A stretch of DNA of 64,000 nucleotides from Helianthus annuus (GCF_002127325.2 NC_035436.2:85681716-85745715); one strand, 5' to 3'; counted from the first letter of the stretch, positions 32,809-46,200 are shown. The notes: generated by a model from the sequence alone, not told the origin. Made by a program: numbers and translations.

Positions 32809-33905
32809 ATGCCTCCAAAACGGGATGTACGCATACCCACCAATGAGGCGGAACTTCAGGGAATCATTGCTGCAGTCATCGCACAATACGAGGCCCATCA
32901 CTCCGAGCGCAACGGAGGTACCTCAGGAGATAACCCACCCAACGGCTGCACCTACAAGCAGTTCTTAGGCTGCCAGCCCCTACATTTCAACGGCACTGGG
33001 GGTGCCGTAGCCTTCGTACGCTGGATTGAGGAGACGGACACTGTTTTGCGTGCGAGCAAATGCGCCCCAAGGGATCAGGTCACGTACATTTCCGGGCTGT
33101 TCCGAGATGGGGCTCTGTCATGGTGGAAACTTCAGGTTCAGACAATGGGCGAGGCTGCCGCGTATGCTCTATCGTGGGACGAACTGAAAGAGCTAATGCA
33201 TAAAAAGTACTGTTCGAGAACAGAAAGCCAGAAGGTAGAAACTGAGTTCTGGAACTTGAAGATGGAAGGTCCAAAAATAGCTGAGTATGTGGAGAAGTTC
33301 CAAGTTCTATCGCGTATCGTTCCTTACATGGTAGATCCGGAGTTTAAAAGGATTGAGCGTTTCATTTGGGGATTGGCACCCCAAATCATGAGCATGGTAA
33401 CGGCATCAAAGCCTGCCACAATCTCTGAGGCCATCAATCTAAGTGTAGCCTTGACGGAAGAGGCAATCAGGATGGACAAATTTTCAGCCTCTGAGGAGAA
33501 GAAGGGGACTCATGTAGAGTCATCTGGGAACAACAAGAGGAAGTTGGCGAATTTCAAACAGGGTACCAGTCGAGTAGCGACGACAAGGCCAAAAAGAGAA
33601 AAGAGTACACGGGTATTCTACCAAAGTGCGACAACTGTTGACGTCCCCATAACGGGCGGTGTAGATATGGAAAATGTGGTAACTGTGGTAAGGTGGGACA
33701 TGTCAAGGAAACATGTCGGAAAGGTACTGAACATGGAAATAGAGGTCAAGATGGTAACGGAAATCGCGGAGGAAATCACAACGACAACAACTATCAAGGC
33801 AGGGATGGTGACGATCAAGGCTGTGGCCAAGAATGTTTTAATTGTGGTGATGTGGGGCATTTCAGGAAGTATTGCCCTAAGAACACTCAGGCACGTGGAT
33901 GAAAG
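32809..33905 (+). pseudogene. gag: Element E gag (second copy), frameshift and stop in the nucleocapsid
   Basis: ATG at 32809 starts MPPKRDVRIPTNEAELQ. The capsid domain has GCTYKQFLGCQPLHFNG, GGAVAFVRWIEE, GALSWWKLQVQTMG, ELMHKKYCSRTE and RIERFIWGLAPQIMS, open to about residue 255. Near 33590 the frame shifts. The other frame then shows CDNC, TGA, RPHNGRC, a knuckle CGNCGKVGHVKETC and a second CFNCGDVGHFRKYC, ending NTQARG at 33902. Unlike A and F gag, it has no intron at the N-terminus. It would encode capsid and RNA-binding nucleocapsid but is broken. Confidence 0.85.
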
Positions 33906-36900
33906 CTCAACAGCGGGGATAGAATCCAAGCGTGGATATCGGTACGTCTCATAATAGTCAATGTTACGCTCTATTTGACAGTATTGTCAAATTTTAGCTT
34001 CAGAAAATATAGTTGTTTTAGTAGTAAGTAACCTAGATACCCAGTTCTCGATAAAACAAGCCTAACGGAAGCTTCGATGTGATAATTGGGATGGACTAGT
34101 TGTCGAACAACCCAGCGGAGATTGTCAGCCGCACCCCGACGACGAACGGAGAAATGATAGTGATTCATGGAGCAGGATACGCTCCTACGAATCATCAGGC
34201 AGAGAAGAACCAAAACCCGAAGACATCTCTGTGATTGGAGAATACCCCGAAGTCTTCCTCGAAGACTTGCCGGAATCGTCTCCTCAACGATTAGTCGAAT
34301 CCCGCGTCAATTTAATTCCAGGCACTACATCCGTAGTCAATGCATCGTAGCGACTTACATTTCCGGAGATGCAAGGATTGACAGAGAAGTTTTAGCAATA
34401 GGTAGAGAAGGAAGATAACAGACCAAAATTCCCTTTTGGGGTAACCCCATTACTACTCGTCAAAGAGAAGGATGATGATTTTCAAATGAACATCATCTAC
34501 CGGGAGCGGAACAAGCTAATGATCAAGAATAGATACCCTCTGCCAAGGATTGATGATCTGTTTGATCAACTGCAAGGTTCGAGCTTTTACTCAAAGATCG
34601 ACTTGCGATCTGGATACCATCAACTAAGGATACAAGAGGAAAGTATCCCGAAGACAGCCTTCAGAACTCGTTATGGACACTACGAGGTCCTTGTTATGCT
34701 GTTTGGTTGACAACGCGCCTGCAGTGTTTATGGACTTGATAAATAGAGTTTGCAAGTCGTACTTGGACAAATTCGCGATTGTGTTATCAACGACATCTTG
34801 ACTTATTCAAGAACAAAGGCTGAGCACGAACAGCATCTAAGAGCTATTTTGGAACTGCTAAAGAAAGAGCAGCTGTATGCCAAATCCTCTAAGTGCGAGT
34901 TTTGGCTACACGAAGTCCAATTCCTTGGGCACGTGGTAAATGGAGATGGAATCCATGTGGATCCAACCAAGATCAAGGCGATCAAGGATTGGGAAACGCC
35001 AAAGACGCCAACCGAGATTCGGCAATTCTTGGGTTTGGCTGGCTATTATCGAAGGTTCATCGAGAACTTTTCAAAGATCGCTCAACAATTGACGCTCCTC
35101 ACGCAGAAGGATAAGAAGTTTGATTGGGGAATCAAACAGGAGGAAGCATTTCAGATATTGAAAGGTAAGCTTTGTAACGCGCCAATCCTAGCTCTACCGG
35201 AAGGTACCGATGATTTTGTGGTATACTGCGACGCATCGCGTCAAGGATTGGGTGGTGTGTTGATGCAACGCCAAAAGGTTATTGCTTATGCGTCACGTCA
35301 GCTGAAAGTGCACGAAAAGAACTATACCACGCATGATTTGGAGCTAGGCGCAGTGGTTTTGCTTTGAAGATCTGGAGACACTACCTTTATGGTACGAAGT
35401 GTACGATCTTTACAGATCACAAGAGCCTCCAGCATATATTCAACCAGAAGGAGTTGAATATGAGGCAAAGACGATGGGTTGAGTTGTTGAACGACTACGA
35501 CTGCAAGATAAAGTATCATCCAGGGGAGGCGAATGTGGTCGCCGATGCCCTAAGTCGTAAAGAAAGAATCAAGCCCATAAGGGTTAGAGCTTTGGAAATG
35601 ATTATTCAAACCAATCTTATCTCGCGCATTCATGCAGCGCAGCAAGAAGCTCCCAAGGAAAGAAACCTTGCAGAAGAGTATCTCCGTGGGATGGAGAAGT
35701 TGTTGGTACCAAACAAGGAAGGAACATTGTGTTTTGAGAAAAGGATTTGGGTTCCTTTGTTTGGTGGTTTAAGGAAGGTTATTTTCGATGAAGCTCACAA
35801 GTTACGGTACTCTATCCACCCTGGAGCGGATAAGATGTACCAGGATCTTAAAGATTATTATTGGTGGCCTAGGATGAAAGGCGATGTTGCTGTTTATGTG
35901 AGCAAATGATTAACTTGCGCTAAGGTTAAAGCGGAATACCAGAAGCCTTCAGGACTTCTGCAGCAACCCGAGATTCCCAAGTGGAAGTGGGAACAAATCT
36001 CCATGGATGTTATTACGAAATTGCCAAGAACGCCAAGAGGCCATGACACTATCTGGGTGATAGTGGATCGATTAACGAAGTCAGCACACTTCTTGCCTAT
36101 CCGAGAAAAGGATAATACGAGCAAATTGGCTGAAATTTACATGAGAGAGATTGTTACACGCCATGGAGTACCTCTCTCGATTATCTCTGATAGAGACGGA
36201 AGGTTCGTGTCAAGGATATGGCAATCCTTCCAGGAAGCTTTTGGCTCCAAGTTGAATCTGAGCACTGCGTTTCACCCACAGACCGACGGTCAAAGCGAGC
36301 GGACGATTCAGACGTTAGAAGACATGCTGAGAGCATGTGTGATGGATTTGGGCGGTAGCTGGGATAAGCATTTACCCCTGGTTGAATTTTCATACAACAA
36401 CAACTACCACACCAGTATTGGTGCCGCGCCATTCGAAGCTTTATATGGGCGCAAGTGCAGATCGCCGCTTTGTTGGGCTGACGCAGGTGATAGACAATTG
36501 GTTGGTCCTGAAATGGTACAGGAAACCACAGATAAGATCGCGCAAATCCGAGACCGTATCAGCGCGGCTCGTGACAGGCAGAAAGCCTACGCGGATCGAA
36601 GCAGGAAACCTCTAGAGTTTGAGGTTGGTGAGATGGTTTTGTTGAAGGTATCACCCTGGAAGGGTGTGGCACGATTTGGGAAACGTGGAAAGTTGAACCC
36701 GAGGTATATTGGACCATTCAAGATCTTGGAGAGAATCGGGTTAGTAGCTTACAAGTTGGACCTACCTGCCCAACTGAATGGCGTTCACGATACATTTCAT
36801 GTATCCAATTTGAAGAAGAGTCCAACTCAAGATAACGTTGCCATTCCTACCGACGAAATTCATGTTGATGACACGCTCCACTTCGTTGAAGAACCTGTTG

Positions 36901-37070
36901 AGGTCACGGATTGGAAAGTAAACAAGACCCGCCGGAGCAGTGTCAAGCTCGTCAAAGTTCGTTGGAATGCTAGACATGGTCCTGAATTCACCTGGGAGCG
37001 TGAGGACCGAATGAAAGAGAAATACCCCTACTTATTTCCTGAGAACCCTGCTTCTACAAGCAGAACTTAA
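33906..37070 (+). pseudogene. pol: Element E pol: protease remnant, RT, RNase H, integrase (decayed)
   Basis: The protease is mostly lost: ALFDS without the following Gly-Ala, then GSFDVIIGMD and TAG in place of Trp. RT is readable from 34480 ([29 protein letters not shown]) but loses frame at VMLFG, and the catalytic FIDD is destroyed by a further shift (INDIL). RNase H has [11 protein letters not shown], then one T is lost near 35357. Integrase has H-H and a TGA at the first Cys of the HHCC finger (35907), then intact [17 protein letters not shown] and [12 protein letters not shown]. The tail ends [20 protein letters not shown] at a stop at 37068. A live copy would copy and integrate the element. 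Confidence 0.88.
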
Positions 37071-37105
37071 AATTTCGGGACGAAATTTTTCTAACGGGGG
37101 GAGAA
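37071..37105 (+). promoter_or_regulatory. Element E polypurine tract
   Basis: AAATTTCGGGACGAAATTTTT palindrome, then CGGGGGGAGAA (37095-37105) directly before the LTR start at 37106. It primes plus-strand DNA synthesis. Confidence 0.8.
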
Positions 37106-40100
37106 TGTGACAACCCTCACTAAACCAGGTATCCGTACGACTTAATTAACTATTAAATTGCTGCTTAATTACTGTGCTTAACTGAGTTTACTGATAAACT
37201 GCTACTTGACTATTGATACTTGTACATATCTGCATCATACTTTGATTTCCGTCACTACATTATTTACTTACTGAACTCTAGTGACAAACATGATGCACAA
37301 AAGCACAGTAACATTTGAACGGATAACCTATTGAACATGCTGATATAGCCAGCATCAGGCAAACACTGCCTCTAAAGGCCTGTATGAGCCAGAAATATTT
37401 TACTACACCCATAGTGTGTGTAGGGATACAAGGGTTGTAGAACTGCGTCTCTAGGAATAAGATATAATGATTGGATGTGCCTAAAACGTACTCTAAGCAC
37501 AAAACACAGCACTTTTATCAACATACTAGCTTCTAGCTAACTAATAAAGTGCCAAAACATAAGGAAATATTCCTGACACTTTGCAGAATAAATTGTGTCG
37601 CTAAAAATATTACTTACGACGCTTAAAGGATTACTTAAGCACTTTAACGGATTACTATCCAACCGAACAACCGGACAAAACCCGGAACATAAAAATATTG
37701 TCAGAAATATTGTTAGCCTTTTTCTGAGCCAGTTAGGGTCCCTGATTACCTTAACACCCGCTTTATAACGCATCTTGCAACTAACGGGGTTAATCTCTAA
37801 AGTTAACCTATTAACATAACTAATCATTAACTGAATGGTTGGAAACGAACCGGATACCCCCCCCCCCCTAAAGAGATCGGCCAAACCAAGGGGACAAGGA
37901 AGTACACATGTTGATTATTTAATTGGTTATGTATAATATCTAGAAGACACGAGATCCGTTGGACGAAAGAACTTGAAATTCTCTATAAATACCCTACCCC
38001 TAACTTAGAGATTTCACACACCACATTTCACCAACTCAACTCTCTCTCTCTCTTGCTCCTCCCTACTCTCGGTCGAAGACCCCCACCATCACCCACCCAT
38101 TTTCGAGCTCTTGTTCATCCATTCCCACATCATACAAGGCTTACGGGTTACGTATTAGGAAGCTTGAAGCAAGCGGAAGTTGAAGGACCTCGTTTCTTTG
38201 CTTTTATCCACGCCATTTTCGACTAGATTCTTCCCTAGCCCCGAGCTAGAAGTATAATGTTTAAAACTCACTCTCGATCGTATCTAAAGTGGTTAATATG
38301 ATTTTTAACGGTTAAAAGTCGGAATCATACGTTTTGAATCTATAAAGTCTACTAAAACTCGAATATTGTTGGTTAAAAGCTCATAACATGTGTAAATGTT
38401 GTAGTATTTGAATATGTTGATTGTTGAGGCCCGATCTACGTTGTGGTGGCTCTTATCATCGTTTAACCCGACTTTGTTAAGATCATAGATCTTGACATAA
38501 GCTTGTTTCTGTCGGTACGAGGGTTAAAAGGTGAAACTCCACCACACGAGAAACATGAACTTGTGTAAAAGTATTTTGACTTGTAAAATAGTATTTAAAA
38601 CGAGCCGATCTACGTATGTACAAGTGGTATATTCGTAGAACCAAGTGTCGAGAAAACCATGTTTTATAAAAGTTGGGTGACATGTTAACAAATATGATTT
38701 TTACAAACTACAAGTGTATAAACACTTGTGAAACGAAGGATCCGACAAAGTAACAATTTTTGTAAAAGTTGTCGGGAAGTTGTAAAGGATGATTTGTTCT
38801 AAAAACGGGGTTTTTACAAGACTAAACTATTTTATACATAGATCCACTAAATATAAGGTGATCTACACTATGACTTTCGGAAAAACTACAAGTTCATGTA
38901 ATAATGCGATTTTACATACTAGTCTACAAGTTTGATGTGTTGAAACTAGTTTGAAGTATCGGAAATTGATTGGTTGATTTAAAGAAGTGTTGAAATGATT
39001 TTGTAAAAGAAAATGATACGCTTGAAAGCGTGGCCACCTCCAGTTACAGGGGAAACTCTGGCGAAATTTTTCTAAAATCTAACACTTAGAATTATTTACA
39101 AGTGTTAGACTACTTTTGACATGTTTTCAAAATACATTTCGCCAAGACTTTATTTATTAAATAATCGGAGGTGGGATTTTCACAAAAACTAAACGTGATA
39201 AATATTTATTCGATAAATATATTTTTCACCACCCTGTTTATGATTATTTTGTGAAAATATATATAAATATTATTTTTAGAGTAAAAATAATATTTACCAA
39301 CTTTGACGAACCCAAAATAATACAAACGCTTACACAACAAACGTATAAGTTACGACGGTTGTTACTATTACCACTTAATCGTTAAAACGTAACTTACGCT
39401 TAATACGGAAATATTCATAAACGAGTATGTTGTCAGCGTATTACTTTTGGAAAATATTATGTGTAGAGAAAATATAATATTTTTGAGAAAGATATTTATA
39501 TTTTGGAATGAGAAGTAAAATATATTAAGTGAGACTTAATATTATAAACGCGCATGTATTAATTCCCCCATCCTTGGGAAGGAGATTAACTACCAAGTAC
39601 ATACAAGGAACGGTTATCTAACTGTTTCCCCGAAAATGTAAACTATAAAGATAAGGCACGGCTATCCGTCTAATAGAATTAGCACATGTAGGTCGTTGCA
39701 CAGCTATCGGATATTTGGAGTACTTGGTATAGCGACGCACTGACTGTGAGTTCATGTCCCCCTTTTCTCATAACTGATTTCAGTTTTCTAAACTGCGGGG
39801 GTGAAATACATGTTACTATGATTATGAATATTTCTTACATGGTATGGTCAGCTAAGGAAGGAACTGTTAGGTTATGTGATTTGGGTAGGTGAAACCTTAA
39901 GAACATTAGTCCTCGTAGTACGATCGAGGGATACAAGTGATAGGCCTATTTGAGCATAACAAACCCCACCCATGCGCCCGCAGGTTGGACCATGTGGTGA
40001 CCTTATCGTAACACCACCCATGCGCCCGCAGGTTGGACCATGTGGTGACCTTGTCGTAACCCCACCCATGCGCCCGCAGGTTGGACCATGTGGTGACCTT

Positions 40101-40613
40101 GTCCTATCCCCTCCCATGCGCCCGCAGGTTGGACCATGTGGTTACACATTAACTGATATGTTTCCTTATTTGCTTTCATACCAGAGTTTACAAAATATTC
40201 ACACTTACAATGGTTATAAAGGTTTATTCGCGCACATACTAAACACATGAACTCGCTCAACATTATTGTTGATTTTTCAACTTACATGTATTTCAGGGAA
40301 TTAAAGGATCTGGCACGGTATGGCACGTTTTCTCGCTGCACTAGTATCCGAGGTCATCCGGGGTTTAGGGAATGTGACTCTTTCCTGTACAAGTCACAGT
40401 CCTTAAACTGTGTTTATGTTTTTTTTTTGTTTGTTGAACAAGATTATGGTTGTTAGGGTGTATTCCCATTAAAACAATGGTATTGTATTTGGTTTTCAAA
40501 ACTTAATGGATGATCTTGCATGTTTTTAATTCATATAGCTTTGTTATGATTAAGCTATGGTATTAAGAAGTCACACCAAATTAACCACGCTTCTGCAAAG
40601 CCAGGGTGTGACA
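37106..40613 (+). repeat. Element E, 3' LTR
   Basis: 3,508 bp. It lacks the MITE found in the 5' LTR and has four copies of the 48-bp unit. TATA box at 37984. It is followed by the CCTTC target duplication. Confidence 0.92.
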
Positions 40614-42983
40614 CCTTCCCTGGCTATCTAGCCCGGCACCCCGGCCGTGGGGGCTACCCCATTATTTAAACTACCAGACTCGTTTATCATATCGACTACT
40701 AACGAAAATTACTTGTGCCCTAGCGTCGGTGTTTATCATCACCGACGTGCCATAGTCCATTAGTACACGCCCGTCCGATTGGCACGGTGTGAGGTTTGTT
40801 AAACCTAATAGCGCTATTAACTAATGACCCGCTCGCCATAGCCTCGACGATTAAGTCGATATAAAGGGAGGGACTTCGCTGATAGAGTTCTAGTCCAATA
40901 AGTCTAATTTCGTCCCAATAGGACGAGGAATTCTCATTCCTGAACACGTCCTAAGGACGAGGAATCCCTATTCCTGAACTCACCTTGGTTTACTCGGTTA
41001 GATTAGTTACTCTAATAATCAGAAAATCAAGCACGTCCTAATAAGGTACAGATAACAATCAATTTCTCATGCACAACACATATGGTTTATCTACCCATTA
41101 CTTTTATCTCATATCACACAATTTAAACGTCAACGCACTTTGTTAAGTTATATATTATTTTACCCTAAAATAATATAACGGTAAAATAAACAAATATTCA
41201 CACAAGAGTTTTAGTATACAATATATATTTTAAATATATATTTATCAAATTTTATTTACGAAAGTCAACCTCCAATACTTGGTGTCTTGTTACAAAAATT
41301 ATGGCGAAGTTTATATTCGAAAAGCAAGTTATAAAATACACTCGTAACGCTGGTTTTAGAAAAATATTTTCCAACTGTTGGGATTTTAGAAAATTTCGCC
41401 AGAGTTTCCTTTGTAAATGGAGGTGTCCATGCTTACTAGCATATCATTTTCTTTTCAAAAATTCATTCAAACAATTTTCAATCATCAACATACAATCTCT
41501 ATTTACCAAACTTGTCAAAAACAAGCATAAACTATAAACTTATGAACTTGAAAATTTATAAAAATATGTAGTAACTTACTAGCATACTTAGTAAGTCTTG
41601 TTACCTTTTAAAATGTGATTAGTTCTTTAAAAACTTTATTTTTAAAGGCTTTAAGTCTTTACAACTTCCACCATATTTTCTAAAAATATTTCTTCCTGAA
41701 AGTTTCTAGTTACACAAGTGTTTCTACACTTGTTTATCCACCAAAAATGTGATTAGTTTTTGTAAGGTCCAATATTTAATGAAACTTATATTTTTCACTT
41801 GGTTCTTTTGAGAAACCACTCATGGATCTTTAGATCTACAAGATTGTAACCTACTTTGATCTTTATTTTTCAAGAAAACATTTATTTATTCAAGTTCATA
41901 GTTTATGTGTGGATGATTCCATCATCCTACACATTTCGAACTTTCTCATATCAACTACATGAGTAACAACAACCAACAAGCATCACATCTTATGAATATC
42001 ATGATTTCTTCATCTTTTAACCATACTTTTATCACCAAATTAGTTTGTGTTCAAGACTTCTTTACAAGATTCATTAGAGTTCTTATCATTTTGATCATTA
42101 AACATTATTAACCACTTAAACAAGATCTAAAAAGCAAAGATCCAAGTTCTTACCACTAGTTCAAGGCTAGGGATGTTCAAGTGTAGAAAAGTGGTGGATG
42201 AAAGAAGATGAGAGAGGTCCTTGAGCTTCCGAACACACTGAGCTTAGTTGTATGATCTCTAACACCCTTGGATCACTAGAGATTGCATGAAAGAGTTTGA
42301 ATGATGGTGATGGTGGTGGCTCACGGCCGAGATAGAGGAAGAGGGAGAGAGTTTGAAGTGTTGGTGGGTTTGTGAATGAGAGATGATGGTGGACTAGTGG
42401 ACTAAATAAGCAATTCTCCAACACTTGTTTACACAATGGTTAAGATGTTTCCAAAGTACCTAGCATATATAATAAACAATGAGGGAAAATCAGGGGTGGG
42501 TCTCCACCCTTGTAACCGGTTTCGAGGGGGGGGGGATATAGGGTTGGGTTTCAATGTTAAGTTACTAGTTTAGTTAGAATTCAAATGTTAAAGTTAGTGG
42601 ATTATGGTGTGTTATTAAATATATAGTGTGTTAGGGTGTTCGGGGACCCTACCTAGCTCAGAAAAATAAAAACAATGTGTTTGACAATATTTTTGTGTTC
42701 TGGGTAAAGTCTGGTTGTTCGGTTCGGTGTTGTTCCGTTAAAGTGCTTAATTAATCCGTAATGTGTCCTATATATATATTTTTGTAACACTTTTAATTTT
42801 CAACACTCAGGAAAGCATACCGGACTATTTAGTAACTTTTCTGTACACTACTAGTATGTTAACAAGCACATGTAAGTATAACACAGAAATTAGAAAGCAC
42901 TTAAGTGATTCAGCACAGTCATCAAGCACTTTAATTATCATTTATAAATTGTACAGATACATGGAATTATGAGGGTTGTCACA
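40614..42983 (-). repeat. Element A, right (5') LTR, second part
   Basis: Resumes after element E with CCTTC CCTGG and ends GAGGGTTGTCACA. On the minus strand it starts TGTGACAACCCTCATAATTC, close to the LTR start of E, so A and E belong to related families. A homologous stretch with F's LTR is GTGTGAGGTTT...ACCTAATAGCGCTAT (about 40788). The last 214 bp match the left LTR remnant at 3660-3878. Confidence 0.85.
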
Positions 42984-43277
42984 ATTCTACCATACCTTGA
43001 TATCTATGCAAAGTGACAGTTCGATCGAACAACATCACAAGCCGATCGGACAGCAATGCTAACCGATCGAACAGCTATCCGATTCATTCAGGACAAAATT
43101 CATAAGGTGAATCAACCGATCGGACAGCAATGCTAACCGATCGAACAGCTATTCGATTCATTAGTTCTATCACATAGGAAATCTCATGTGTTAGAAAATT
43201 TTTCAAAGCTCCTATCTTTTATCCTTGTGTCTCAAAACCTCTGAAAATGATTGATAATGCATATATATCTACAGTGA
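42984..43277 (+). repeat. Element G, spacer with CCGATCGG-type repeats
   Basis: Five palindromic words (TTCGATCGAA, CCGATCGG and CCGATCGAAC variants) lie in 43020-43160. Two of them form a tandem of about 60 bp that includes CAGCAATGCTAACCGATCGA. The same words recur in the G LTR (47760-47850). The left part of G is missing because element A abuts it here. Confidence 0.6.
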
Positions 43278-46200
43278 AGAGGAAAGGATACGGATAAGGG
43301 TCACAATGTATACTGTGTGATTGATAAAGCTAACACGGAGAATACTATGGTTGAAGCAATGGCTAAATTTTTAAGAGAAAGCAAAGTTGCAAAGGCTTTG
43401 TCTGACAAAACTGTTATATATGAATCTCATGTAAGAGCCTTCTGGAATACAGCTAGATATGAAGAATCAGATAAGATGATACACTCAGTTCTAAGGAAGA
43501 AGGACCAGAAGGGAAAAGACATAGATGTGGAGTTTAAGTTTGGAGTTGGAGACCTTAGACGAGTTCTAGACTTGAAAGATTCTGACGACGATCCAACTAT
43601 TATGTCTGAACGTCTTGCAAAAGGAATGTGGTGCAGAATGGGATTTACTGGTCATATAAATGGAAAGATGACTGAAACAAGTTTCTCAAAGGCTTACAGA
43701 TTTTTGATGCATTGTATGGTACATTCGTTGTCACACCGGAAAGGAGCTTATGATGAAGTATCAGATTACATCATGAACATAGTCACTAGTTTGGTACTGA
43801 ACAGACGTTACAACATTTCTCAAGTAATTTTTGAGTATTTGAAAGAGAACTGCCAGGCTAAAGGTGACAGGTATATCATGTATCCAAGATTCATCATGAT
43901 GTTGATCAATGATAAGTTCAAGGATCTTCCAAAGAATAAAAGTGACATTATGGATGTGAGAAACAAACAACTGAAACCATTGCTAGAGTTACCAAAGAAG
44001 ATGATGAAAGAACGAAACAAATGATATGTAAAATCAGCAACCCAGCGTATGTTGCTCCTGAAAATGACAAATGGAGACATGAGAACAGTGATTCTGATAA
44101 TGAGAATGTGAAGATGAGTGAACTAAAAGAAAAGAATACTAGATGGTGGGTTAAGAAAGAAAAAGGAAAAAGGAAAAGAAAACAAAAGACGTCCCCGGCA
44201 GTCTCTATTCCGAAGATAGCAGAAAAGGGTATAGTGAAAGGGGGAGTCATAAGGAAGTTAGAATTCTAAACTATTATAAGTTTCTAATAAATCTGTCAAT
44301 ATTTGTTTTGCAGGGCCTTCTGAAGAACCACAACAAAGGTTGATAGATGAGACTGTCCTAGAGCCATCTGCAGTTATTGAGCAAGGAGCTGATCTTCTGA
44401 AACAAACACTTGAAAGCTATCTAAAAAGAAATGAAGAAGCTGCAGCACAAAAGAATCAAGGGTCAAGTGCTCAAGATGTTAAAGAACCGGAAGGTGAAGT
44501 TCAAGATGATTCAAGTGAGGATGATTCTAAAGCAACTCAGTCTGAATCAGAATTAGATCCAACAACTCTTGGAAGAGGCAAAGCTCAACTACAGAAAAAG
44601 CCGACAAAGAAGCAGAAAGCATCTGATGTAGAAGACTCTTCTTATGAACCTGATCAGCCTAAGAAACAAATAAAGAAGCGAAAAGCAGTTCAAGCTGGGG
44701 TGATTCCAAGAAGTGTCAGGGCAAAGAAATCTGGTGCTGAACCGCCAAAAGATAAAGGTGGAAAGAAAGAAAAACATCTTCAAAAGTCAAATATTCATGA
44801 AGCAGAAAAAGATCAAAGTGTGGAGATTCCAAAAGAACCAGAGGCGCAGGTTACAAAGCTGCTACACCTCTACGTCCACCTCCACAAGATCAACCAGAAT
44901 CGTCACATCCAAAAGATACAAAGTTTGATTACATATTTGAAGGTCTTCCAGAAGCAACAGGGATTTACACAGAAGACATTCCTAAAGACGACTATGATAT
45001 GTTTAATAATGAAGCCGTGAATGAGTTATTAAAGAAAGTTGGAGACCTTGAAAAAGCAAAAGCTAAAGCTAAAGCTGAAAAGGAGCGTGGCATTCTGAAG
45101 CAGCAGGTTAAGCAGTTGATGAAAGCTCATGATCAAATCAGAATGGTTTTAATAAATCAAGAAGAAACAATGAACAAAATGAAGAATGAAGCTCATGATA
45201 ATTCTAAAGTGGTTGAACTTCTGACAGCAGAGATTTCTTCATTGAATGTGAAAATAAAGAATCTGGAAGATGTGAATCAGACACTAAATCAGCTTCTAAG
45301 TGAAATGAGTGAAGCTTCTTCGAATGAAATGAATGTGATAAAGCTTGAAATGGAAGCCATGAAGGCCGATAAAGTGATGAAAGACAACCAACTCAGCATG
45401 TTAACTGCCATCATTGAAAATCATCTAAAAGTTGATATTCATACTGCTTTCAATGAAGTTGAAGTAAAAAGAGCTGAAGAGCGTAGAGTTGAACGAGAAA
45501 GACTACTAGCTCAAGAGGCAACAGAAAGAAGAAAGAGTATGGTTGTAGATGTTGTTGGTTCATCAAGTTAGGCTGAAGTTGGAGGATCATCATCTCATGA
45601 AGACATTGATATGGTTGATGTTGAAAATGTTCAAGAGCAAGATGCTGAAGCAGGTCAAGACTTCATGCTGGTTGGTGAGTCTTCTGAACTCTTTAATGTT
45701 AATGATATTCTTCGAAGAGTGAATGTTATTCAAAGGAAAAGAAAAGCAAGAGAAGTATTGTTGTTGGAATGGAAAACCAAGTAGTTTGTACTTGTTGGTA
45801 AAGCTTCCTCAGTGCCTTATAGCGCTAAAGAAATTGCTCCTCAAATGAAGATCAAAGAAAGGCGAAGAAAGGCTAAGATAGCACGTGGAGAAATTGTCAA
45901 TGATGATTCTGATATAGAATTGTTTAGAGTCGAAGAAGAAGATGAAGATAATAATGATGATGAGAAAGATGACAAAGATGATAAAGATGACAAGGGTGAT
46001 GATGACAATGATCAGGGCGCTTCTGGGTTACTGATTAAAGATCCAAATGTTCAAGAAAGGATTGAAGAATTGATGAATAATGAAATCAACGAACAGGAGG
46101 ACGACCCACAACATGAAGCCTCATCATCCGGAAAACAACATATAGATCAGGTATTCATCACTAACCCTACTGTTATTTATCTGAATGCTCAACAAGAGGG

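Larger units (their letters stand above)
26734..40613 (+). mobile_element. Element E: Ty3/gypsy retrotransposon with 3.5-3.7-kb LTRs
   Basis: LTRs at 26734-30419 and 37106-40613 start TGTGACAACCCTCACTAAACC and end GGGTGTGACA. The target duplication CCTTC is perfect (26729-26733 and 40614-40618). The interior holds PBS, a leader with a hairpin array, a decayed N-terminal reading frame, a decayed gag copy, a second gag, pol and a PPT. By eye the LTRs differ at about 30-40 of 3,450 aligned positions, plus one MITE and one 48-bp repeat unit. The coding part has many more lesions than such a recent insertion should have collected. Confidence 0.92.
3650..42983 (-). mobile_element. Element A: Ty3/gypsy retrotransposon, split by nested insertions
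   Basis: On the minus strand the order is right LTR (26242-26733 plus 40614-42983), PBS, gag, protease, reverse transcriptase, RNase H, integrase, chromodomain-like tail, polypurine tract and left LTR remnant. Element B (with C inside) interrupts the pol tail at 4111/21377, and element E interrupts the right LTR. Without the insertions the right LTR is about 2.86 kb and the internal part about 5.1 kb. The gene order and C-terminal GPE/YTWERED tail suggest a Tekay/Del-like chromovirus. Stops and frameshifts in gag and pol make it non-functional. The left LTR fragment differs from the right LTR at roughly five of 229 positions by eye. Confidence 0.85.

Noticed and set aside
43020..43160. Attachment or recombination site based on CCGATCGG palindromes
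   Set aside because: No recombinase is present, and the same words occur upstream of the LTR promoter, so a regulatory or repeat explanation is simpler.
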